Source: an uncultured Collinsella sp. (GTDB taxonomy: Bacteria; Actinomycetota; Coriobacteriia; Coriobacteriales; Coriobacteriaceae). Taken from it: a stretch of 8,382 bases of DNA. The position numbers were made by a program, and so were the translations under genes. The stretch spans positions 1-8,382 of the forward strand of contig CABQLM010000073.1 in assembly GCA_902465105.1 (NCBI GenBank). The letters are read 5' to 3'. Under the pieces are notes generated by a model, which saw nothing but the letters and a program-made list of their open reading frames with translations, was not told the DNA's origin and did no database searches. Of the stretch, positions 1 to 4,656 are shown piece after piece. Numbering within the stretch: position 1 is the first letter of the stretch; each line of letters begins with the position of its first letter.

Positions 1-65
1 TGGTCCGCAACCCCGCCGTTCCCGAGGGATCACATGGCATGGCAGGCAGCGTTTGCCCAGATAAA

Positions 66-100
66 ACCTGCCAAAATAAACCTGTCCCTTTTTGGCAGGT
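66..100 (-). terminator. Intrinsic terminator after the DegV gene
   Basis: A perfect 11-bp inverted repeat (66-76 with 90-100) encloses a 13-nt loop and begins four bases beyond the degV stop codon. Read on the minus strand, the second arm ends in GGCAGGT and runs into TTTAT, so the U-rich tail lies on the correct side for a terminator of degV. The loop on that strand contains AGGGACAGG, a word that recurs in other hairpins of this window. The U tract is short, so termination may be only moderately efficient. Confidence 0.7.
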
Positions 101-103
101 GGG

Positions 104-958
104 CTAGTTGGCTGGGCGGAAGAAGGCTACGGCTACGGCGCCGGGGCCCACGTGGGTGCCGATGGTAGCGCCAATGGTGTGGATGGGCAGCGCGCCCTCG
201 GCATGGCCGGCCCACAGCGCGGCGCTGTCCTCGATGTACTTCTTGAGCACGGCGTCCGAAAGGCCCGTATAGCCGAGCGCCAGCGGCATGGAAAAGTCGA
301 CGCCGCCCGCCTTTTCGACCTTCTGGTTGAGCAGATTGCGGCCGTTCTTGGAACCGCGCGCCTTGCCCAGCTGCACGATCAAGCCGTCCTCGGCGGCCAC
401 CACGGGCTTAACGTTGAGCAGCGTGCCCACAGCGCCCGCAGCGGCAGACAGGCGACCGCCGCGCACCAAGTACTCCAGCGTCTCGAGCAGGCCGATAACC
501 ACCACGCGGTCACGCACGGCCTCGACGGCCGCCGCGATCTGAAACGCACTACGACCCTCGTCCACCAAGCGCAGGGCATACTCGACCAGGACACGTTCGC
601 CCAGGGTGACGTTATTGCTGTCTACCACGAACACGTCGCCGCCCGGCGCCTCGGCAAGTGCGGTACGGGCACTCTGATTGGTGCCCGAAAGCTTGGCGCC
701 CACGGTAATAATCACTGCCTCGTCGCCGGCCTCACGCGCCTCGGCAATCGCCTGCGAAAACGCATACGGGTTGACCTGGCCGGTCTTGGGCAGCTCATCG
801 CGCTCCACGAGCATCTCGTAAAAGCGCTGGTGATCGATGTCGACGCCATCCATGTACACATCGGTGCCAAAGGTAACGGACAGCGGCAGAACACGCAGAG
901 CGGGGTGCTCCACCGGCGACATATCGCTTGCGGAATCGGTAATAATGCGGACGGACAT
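104..958 (-). CDS. DegV family fatty-acid-binding protein
   Basis: This encodes a 284-residue cytosolic protein of normal length for the DegV family. DegV proteins bind a single fatty acid; the FakB members present it to the kinase FakA for phosphorylation and entry into phospholipids. Family landmarks in order are: IITDSASD at 5-12; PKTGQ at 57-61, matching the usual TSQ loop; LSGTNQSA at 90-97; VVDS at 111-114; LEYLVRGGRLS at 161-171; LLNVKPVV at 180-187; and the C-terminal HTIGATIGTHVGPGAVAVAFF region (about 260-280). I chose the ATG at 958 because the protein then starts directly at the conserved first strand and AAAGGA lies six bases upstream. An in-frame GTG at 1063 would add 35 residues unlike the family. 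It lies 119 bp downstream of marR with no terminator between, so co-transcription is likely. The exact ligand, and whether a FakA partner exists, cannot be told here. Confidence 0.93.
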   Translation of the reverse strand: MSVRIITDSASDMSPVEHPALRVLPLSVTFGTDVYMDGVDIDHQRFYEMLVERDELPKTGQVNPYAFSQAIAEAREAGDEAVIITVGAKLSGTNQSARTALAEAPGGDVFVVDSNNVTLGERVLVEYALRLVDEGRSAFQIAAAVEAVRDRVVVIGLLETLEYLVRGGRLSAAAGAVGTLLNVKPVVAAEDGLIVQLGKARGSKNGRNLLNQKVEKAGGVDFSMPLALGYTGLSDAVLKKYIEDSAALWAGHAEGALPIHTIGATIGTHVGPGAVAVAFFRPAN

Positions 959-1077
959 AGCGAATCCTTTCTTGCGCAGGTCCCGCGCAGGGAATTTTGG
1001 CAGCAATGCCCCGGCACGGTATACGCGCTCAAACGGGACTATGCAGTTGTTAATGGGAAGCAAATGCCTTGGCGGCC

Positions 1078-1527
1078 TTAAATCTCGCGCAGGGTGTTGA
1101 GAATCGTACGCAGCGACGAATACATCTGCTCGCGCTGCTCCACACCCATGGCCTTACCGGTGGTGTCGAGCACTTCGCGGATGATGCGGTCGGCCTCGTT
1201 CATGCTCTCGCCACCCAGCGTGGTCAGGCGAACCGGGGCGCGGTACTTGACGGCAGCATCGCCCGAGTCATCAACCTCGACAAAGCCGCCCTCCTCCAGG
1301 TGCGCCAACGTGCGCGAAACGGCAGCGCGCGTCACGCCGGCCACGCGAGCCAGGTCGGCGCCGGTCATGCCGTCCTTACTGCGTTCCAGGTAGTACAGGC
1401 ACATGACGTCGGAGCCCTTGAGGCCCAGCCTTGCGCCCTCGGACGTCTTGATACGCTGAATCTCCTTGTAGAGCCCGCTAATCAGTCCGACAAAATCCTC
1501 AAAACGCGTCTCGTCGTTCTGCTGCAT
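1078..1527 (-). CDS. MarR family transcriptional regulator
   Basis: This 149-residue protein has the size and layout of a MarR dimeric winged-helix repressor. An N-terminal dimerisation helix (about 8-28) leads to a winged helix-turn-helix from about 36 to 106. GADLARVAGVTRAAVSRTLAHLEEGGFVE (about 56-84) covers the two DNA-contacting helices, with TRAAVSRTL as recognition helix. A wing follows at 85-103 (DDSGDAAVKYRAPVRLT), then LTTLG and a long C-terminal helix pair. The ATG at 1527 is preceded by GAAAGGCGG about nine bases upstream. It sits immediately upstream of degV on the same strand. Because FabT, the fatty-acid synthesis repressor of Firmicutes, is a MarR protein, a role in sensing acyl chains is a possible reading, but nothing in the sequence identifies the ligand. 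The upstream region holds a weak GCTAA...TTAGC inverted repeat (1557-1578) that could be an autoregulatory site. Confidence 0.92.
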   Translation of the reverse strand: MQQNDETRFEDFVGLISGLYKEIQRIKTSEGARLGLKGSDVMCLYYLERSKDGMTGADLARVAGVTRAAVSRTLAHLEEGGFVEVDDSGDAAVKYRAPVRLTTLGGESMNEADRIIREVLDTTGKAMGVEQREQMYSSLRTILNTLREI

Positions 1528-1631
1528 GGGAGACGACCGCCTTTCGCTTGCATGATGCTAACGGGTAAACATCTTAGCCGCACTCAGCGACTGTCGCCTC
1601 CACGCGACCCATTTGTTAACCCATCAACATA

Positions 1632-1672
1632 AAAACCACCACAAAGGGGACTGGCACCTTTGTGGTGGTTTT
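1632..1672 (-). terminator. Intrinsic terminator after the B3/4 gene
   Basis: A perfect 16-bp stem (1632-1647 with 1657-1672) closes a 9-nt loop. On the minus strand it ends in GGTGGTTTTTATG, giving a U tract about 29 nt past the stop of the B3/4 gene at 1701. Read on the plus strand the hairpin ends in GGTTTTGACC, a weaker tail, although no plus-strand gene approaches it. The core 1636-1668 is nearly identical to the hairpin after pckA (2594-2626), but lies in the opposite orientation. Confidence 0.85.
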
Positions 1673-1700
1673 GACCGGCGAGTATGATTTGCAGAAGTTG

Positions 1701-2418
1701 CTACAGCTCCACGCGGGGATTGTCGCGAGTGATAAGCGTCTTAACGACAACCGTCGCTCCCAGATAGCGCTCGAGCAGCTCGGCTAAGCGATCGATCGCG
1801 GCCTGACAGTCCCCCATGCGCTCGGGCTCTACACACTCAATCGCCAGGAACGCATCGGCCGAATCGTCGGACAGGGCCGTTCGAACGCCATCTCGCCAGT
1901 TCCAGCAGCGGCACACGGCGCCCGCGTCATCGATGTAGGCGAGCTCGCCGGGCAGCGTCGGGTCATCCGCTTCCTCGCCAAGGGGCAGGAACGCATCGCC
2001 ACCGTCGGTCACCTTCAAGCGAAGGTCTCCCTCGATTGCATGCAAATCCTCGCCTCCCACGGGCAGCGCGTAGGTCAACGACACCGTGTTGTAAATATCC
2101 ACCGCCGGTGTGATATGACCGACCGGCTTGCCTTTGAGCACGCGCTTGAGAAGGTTCTCAACTGAGCAACGCGCCCTTCTTGGTCTTGAACAGGCGATAG
2201 GCCTCGCGCCACGCCTTGACCGGCACGTTCTCGCTGATGGTATCGCTTGTCAGGTGGCGCTCTGCATCGATGTTGGCGCGGTCAAGCAGCGCGGCGATCG
2301 CATCCACGTCCTCCTGGGGAATCTGAGCCGTGGGCTTCATACCCTCCACGACCACCACACCAACCGCTGCCTGCGGAAACAGCTCCCAAAATGAATCCTC
2401 GGCAATAAAGCTCTTCAT
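1701..2418 (-). pseudogene. Stand-alone B3/4 (PheRS beta-like) domain protein, frameshifted
   Basis: Two adjacent minus-strand frames together make one protein of the B3/4 family, the tRNA-binding and editing module of the phenylalanyl-tRNA synthetase beta chain found as a solo protein of about 230-240 residues. The N-terminal part (2158-2418, 86 aa) carries EDSFWELFP, GVVVVEG, AWREAYRLFKTKKGA and then a TGA stop. The C-terminal part is open in another frame and continues as VENLLKRVLKGKPVGH, then DIYNTVSLTYALPVGGEDL, PGELAYIDDAGAVCRCWNW and a typical end. The join is consistent with loss of one CG dinucleotide near 2170. The start at 2418 is favoured over the ATG at 2433 because AAGGGAG lies five bases before it. 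All other family blocks look intact, so the lesion is recent or a sequencing error. The C-terminal part alone could only begin at a GTG (2141). Trans-editing of mischarged tRNA is a guess from the domain; I know of no settled role for solo B3/4 proteins. Confidence 0.85.
2158..2175 (-). other. Frameshift site in the B3/4 gene
   Basis: On the minus strand the sequence reads GGC GCG TTG CTC AGT TGA. Restoring one CG after GGCGCG would give GGC GCG CGT TGC TCA GTT GAG AAC, continuing directly into the downstream frame (G-A-R-C-S-V-E-N), which matches the family pattern at this point. A contraction of the short CG run is therefore the simplest explanation. A programmed +1 shift at CTC-A-GTT is possible in principle, but would give a protein one residue short here, and no slippery heptamer or stimulatory element was seen. 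Confidence 0.75.
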
Positions 2419-2466
2419 ACATACTCCCTTCATTGTGCGCGCCCGAGCGAGGGCACCTAAACAAAA

Positions 2467-2520
2467 AGCGCCCTCACAGCGGCCACCTTCAAAGTCCTAC
2501 GGTGCCGCCACAAGAGCGCT
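2467..2520 (-). terminator. Long terminator-like hairpin in the B3/4 leader
   Basis: On minus-strand RNA, bases 2520-2501 pair with 2487-2467 in a stem of about 20 bp with one bulged G and several G-U pairs, closed by a 13-nt loop and followed by UUUUGUUUAGG. The G-U pairs would be A-C mismatches in plus-strand RNA, so the structure is specific to the minus strand. It lies between the predicted promoter at 2563-2591 and the B3/4 start at 2418, where a terminator would act on the gene's own transcript. It may be an attenuator, or a back-up terminator for pckA read-through. A weaker hairpin (2449-2454 with 2470-2475) uses part of the same 3' arm, so the two are mutually exclusive. No T-box consensus was found. 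Confidence 0.65.
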
Positions 2521-2526
2521 TAGGCT

Positions 2527-2548
2527 GTCCCCATCCGGAGAAGGGGAC
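2527..2548 (-). promoter_or_regulatory. Small leader hairpin, GTCCCC/GGGGAC
   Basis: A 6-bp perfect stem (2527-2532 with 2543-2548) closes a 10-nt loop near the predicted 5' end of the B3/4 transcript, upstream of the larger hairpin. On the minus strand its 3' side reads GGGGACAGCC, close to the GGGACAGG word found in other hairpin loops of this window. It could be the first stem of a regulatory leader or merely part of a repeat. No known riboswitch class is recognised. Confidence 0.4.
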
Positions 2549-2562
2549 GATATGTCAGGCGT

Positions 2563-2591
2563 ATTGTAACCCGAGTCATCCGCGCGAGCAA
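2563..2591 (-). promoter_or_regulatory. Sigma70-type promoter for the B3/4 gene
   Basis: On the minus strand TTGCTC (2591-2586) and TACAAT (2568-2563) are separated by exactly 17 bases, a good match to the primary sigma factor consensus (-10 with 5 of 6 matches). Transcription would begin near 2556, giving a leader of about 140 nt before the ATG at 2418. The -35 box abuts the pckA terminator stem, so one gene's stop signal runs directly into the next gene's promoter. Confidence 0.6.
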
Positions 2592-2593
2592 AA

Positions 2594-2626
2594 CCACCAC
2601 AAAGGTGCCTGTCCCCTTTGCGGTGG
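2594..2626 (-). terminator. Intrinsic terminator after pckA
   Basis: A 12-bp stem (2594-2605 with 2615-2626) encloses a 9-nt loop only ten bases after the pckA stop. One position is a G-U pair in minus-strand RNA but an A-C mismatch on the plus strand, which supports minus-strand use. The second arm is followed by TTTTGCTCG, a short U tract. The loop reads GGACAGGCA on the minus strand. The hairpin is nearly identical to the reverse complement of the one at 1636-1668. Confidence 0.75.
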
Positions 2627-2635
2627 CTGACGATA

Positions 2636-4306
2636 CTACAGGCGGAGTCCCAGCAGGCCGCGGCCACGATGACGGGCCTCGACGGGCACTTGGGCGTGCG
2701 GGCCGGCGGCCTTTACGGACTCGGGCAGATGCGAGTACTTCTTCTCGAAGTTCTCCTCAAACATCACCGCCAGGTTGTGCGCGGCTTCGTCGTAGCGCGC
2801 GGTGCTCTGCCAGTACTGGCGCGGCACCAAGATGCCGTCGGGCACACCGTGGCACGTAGTGGGAATGTCAACGTTAAAGATGTCGTCGTGCACGAACTCG
2901 CTATCCTCGATGGTGCCGTCGAGGGCGCGCGCGACCAACGAGCGCGTGTAGGCCAGCTCGATACGATGGCCCACGCCGTAGCCGCCGCCAATCCAGCCGG
3001 TGTTGACCAGATAGACGCGGGTGCGACCGTCGGCGATACGCTCGCCGAGCATCTTGGCGTAGACCATAGGGTCGAGCGGCATAAATGGCTCCCCGAACAG
3101 CGAGGAGAACGTGGGCGTGGGCTCGGTGACGCCGACCTCGGTGCCGGGGATCTTGGCCGTAAAGCCCGTCACAAAGTGATACATGGCGGCGTCGGCCGTC
3201 AGGCGCGAGATGGGCGGCAGCACGCCAAAGGCATCGCAGGTCAAAAACAGCACGACGCTCGGGGTGGTGCCCATGCCCTTGGTCCACGCGTTGGGGATAT
3301 GCTCGACGGGATAGGCCACACGTGTGTTGTGTGTGATGGAGACGTCGTCGTAGTTAGGCTTGCGGCCCTCGTCGAGCACCACGTTTTCGCAGATGGCGCC
3401 AAAGCGAACGGCGTTGAAGATCTCGGGCTCGTGTAACGCATCCAAGCCCTCGCACTTGGCGTAGCAGCCGCCCTCGATGTTGAAGATGCCCATGTCGGAC
3501 CAGCCGTGCTCGTCATCGCCGATCAGAAGGCGCGTGGGGTTGGCCGAAAGCGTGGTCTTGCCGGTGCCCGACAGGCCAAAGAACACCGCGGTCTCGTGCG
3601 TGACGGGATCCATGCTGGCCGAGCAATGCATGGGCAGTACGTCGTCCTCGACGGGCAGCAGGTAATTCATGACGCTGAAGATGGACTTTTTGATCTCGCC
3701 GGAGTAGCCGGTGCCCGCGACCAAAATCACGCGCTCCTGGAAGTTGATGACCACGGCGGCGCTGGAGTTGAGGCCCTTGATGGCGGGATCGCACTGGTAG
3801 CCCGGCGCGGCGAGCACGCAGAAGTCCGGCTCGCCGGTGCGCGCGATTTCGCGGGCGAGCGGGCGGGCGAGCATCTGCTTAATGAAGAGTGCCTGGCTGG
3901 CACGCTCGCAGGCGACAAGCAGTCGGCGCGTGTGGTTGCGATCGGCGCCGGCCATGCCGCGAGTGACGAACACGTCGCGCTCGTTGAGATAGTCGACGAT
4001 ACCGGCCTTGATGGCCTCGTAGTTCTCGATCGAAAGCGGTCGGTTGACGGCGCCCCAGGCGATCTTGTCGTGAACATCGGGGGTGTCAACGATAAAGCGG
4101 TCGTTGGGAGAACGACCAGTGCGCTCCCCCGTCTCGATTACCAGCGCGCCGTTGGATGCCATGCGGCCTTCTTCGCGGCGGATGGCATGCTCGACGAGCT
4201 CCGCGGCGGGTAGATCGACCAGCAGGCGGGGCTGGTTCTCGGCAGGGTCTTCGACCAGCGTAATGCCAAAGTTGGACAGAACTTCTGCAGGGGTAACACC
4301 AGGCAT
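2636..4306 (-). CDS. pckA: Phosphoenolpyruvate carboxykinase (ATP)
   Basis: This cytosolic enzyme interconverts oxaloacetate plus ATP with phosphoenolpyruvate, CO2 and ADP. In gut anaerobes it serves gluconeogenesis or, in reverse, CO2 fixation on the way to succinate. The 556 residues compare with 540 in E. coli. Visible motifs are: TGRSPNDRF at 63-71, with substrate-binding R65; YSGEIKKS at 201-208, with metal and substrate ligands K206/K207; H227 in PMHCSA; the P-loop GLSGTGKTT at 244-252, with K250; kinase-2 GDDEHGWSD at 263-271, with metal-binding D264/D265; and R329 in NTRV. These ligands match the ATP-dependent class, not the GTP-dependent class. The ATG at 4306 is preceded by AAGGAGG with four bases between. 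It forms a single-gene unit ended at 2594-2626. Family members usually end just after AAGP (533-536), but here a further 20 Arg/Gly/Leu-containing residues follow. A palindrome upstream (4380-4395) suggests catabolite or carbon control. Confidence 0.97.
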   Translation of the reverse strand: MPGVTPAEVLSNFGITLVEDPAENQPRLLVDLPAAELVEHAIRREEGRMASNGALVIETGERTGRSPNDRFIVDTPDVHDKIAWGAVNRPLSIENYEAIKAGIVDYLNERDVFVTRGMAGADRNHTRRLLVACERASQALFIKQMLARPLAREIARTGEPDFCVLAAPGYQCDPAIKGLNSSAAVVINFQERVILVAGTGYSGEIKKSIFSVMNYLLPVEDDVLPMHCSASMDPVTHETAVFFGLSGTGKTTLSANPTRLLIGDDEHGWSDMGIFNIEGGCYAKCEGLDALHEPEIFNAVRFGAICENVVLDEGRKPNYDDVSITHNTRVAYPVEHIPNAWTKGMGTTPSVVLFLTCDAFGVLPPISRLTADAAMYHFVTGFTAKIPGTEVGVTEPTPTFSSLFGEPFMPLDPMVYAKMLGERIADGRTRVYLVNTGWIGGGYGVGHRIELAYTRSLVARALDGTIEDSEFVHDDIFNVDIPTTCHGVPDGILVPRQYWQSTARYDEAAHNLAVMFEENFEKKYSHLPESVKAAGPHAQVPVEARHRGRGLLGLRL

Positions 4307-4347
4307 GGGGCCTCCTTAAAAACGCGACACTCGGACGCGGCGCGCAC

Positions 4348-4361
4348 TTTACTCACGTAAA
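4348..4361. promoter_or_regulatory. TTTAC/GTAAA inverted repeat upstream of pckA
   Basis: TTTACTCACGTAAA has 5-bp arms around a 4-base centre and lies 42 bases upstream of the pckA start. That position is in the probable 5' untranslated region or downstream of the promoter, where a bound repressor could block transcription. Short palindromes like this arise by chance, so the call is tentative. Confidence 0.3.
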
Positions 4362-4379
4362 GCCCGTTGTACCCGATAT

Positions 4380-4395
4380 GCAAAAACGTTTTTGC
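4380..4395. promoter_or_regulatory. 16-bp perfect palindrome, candidate LacI-family operator for pckA
   Basis: GCAAAAACGTTTTTGC is a perfect 16-bp palindrome with a central CG step, 74-89 bases upstream of the pckA start. LacI-family regulators, including CcpA and PurR, typically bind even-length palindromes with AAACGTTT-like centres, as here. The site would lie at or just upstream of the -35 region if a weak TACAAC (minus strand, 4371-4366) is the -10 box. Regulation of a gluconeogenic gene by a carbon-sensing LacI/CcpA-type protein is coherent, but the regulator is not in this window. Confidence 0.55.
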
Positions 4396-4444
4396 GGCAA
4401 CGGCGAAGCGCCCGCTCAACGGTCAAAAATCGCACGCAAGCGGC

Positions 4445-4561
4445 CTAGTCATTGGGAACGTTCTTGAACGACTAGTCGTTGGGGAAACTCATGAACAGGC
4501 AACAGCCAAGGAGTGTCCCCAGATGCCGGCACATAAGGAACGTCCCTAAGTGCCGACTACT
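4445..4561. repeat. Four-unit nested inverted repeat (REPIN-like), A-B-B'-A'
   Basis: Two direct 27-bp units (4445-4471 and 4472-4498, 19 of 27 identical) are followed after nine bases by two more (4508-4534 and 4535-4561, 18 of 27 identical) in inverted orientation. The outer units share the GGGA(A)CGTTC / GAACGT(T)CCC core and the inner units share GGGGAAACTC / GAGTGTCCCC, so the order is A-B-B'-A'. The junction of the first two units is a perfect 14-bp palindrome, AACGACTAGTCGTT (4467-4480). Transcribed from either strand this could fold into a long branched hairpin. It occupies most of the divergent pckA/flippase gap and has no coding potential. Paired inverted short repeats are typical of REP/REPIN elements mobilised by RAYT transposases; no such gene is in the window, so the class is inferred. 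Confidence 0.65.
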
Positions 4562-4581
4562 GAATGGCGCCGCCGAAATTA

Positions 4582-4598
4582 TTGAACAACCTGTTCAA
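4582..4598. promoter_or_regulatory. 17-bp palindrome upstream of the flippase
   Basis: TTGAACAACCTGTTCAA has perfect 7-bp arms around a 3-base centre, 59-75 bases before the flippase start codon. A possible -10 box, TATACT (4624-4629), lies downstream, but no convincing -35 box stands at the right distance, so an activator site is conceivable. It resembles TetR/MarR-type operators. It differs from a LexA box because the GAAC and GTTC halves are five bases apart, not four. Confidence 0.4.
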
Positions 4599-4656
4599 AA
4601 ACACGAACGAACACCGCCGCATCTATACTAGAACGCAGTAAGAGAAAGGAACCGCC

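Noticed and set aside
959..1063. Extended start for DegV at the GTG at 1063
   Set aside because: The additional 35 residues do not resemble DegV N-termini, and a proper ribosome binding site precedes the ATG at 958.
92..1081. Long plus-strand open frame (329 codons) opposite degV
   Set aside because: It is an antisense shadow of a clearly conserved DegV gene. Its translation is rich in His, Gln and Arg without recognisable motifs, as is usual for high-GC opposite strands.
2449..2560. T-box riboswitch before the B3/4 gene
   Set aside because: A stretch reading AAGGTGGCCGC loosely recalls the T-box antiterminator, but the conserved sequence with ACCGCG, the stem I specifier region and the usual length are missing.
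2618..4213. Two long plus-strand open frames opposite pckA
   Set aside because: Both lie inside pckA, which has full catalytic motifs and a strong ribosome binding site. The plus-strand translations show no family features.
4445..4561. CRISPR array
   Set aside because: The four units are imperfect, directly abutting and half are inverted. There are no unique spacers of constant length and no cas genes.
4582..4598. LexA (SOS) box upstream of the flippase
   Set aside because: The GAAC and GTTC half-sites are five bases apart, while Gram-positive LexA boxes need four. The gene is also not a typical SOS target.
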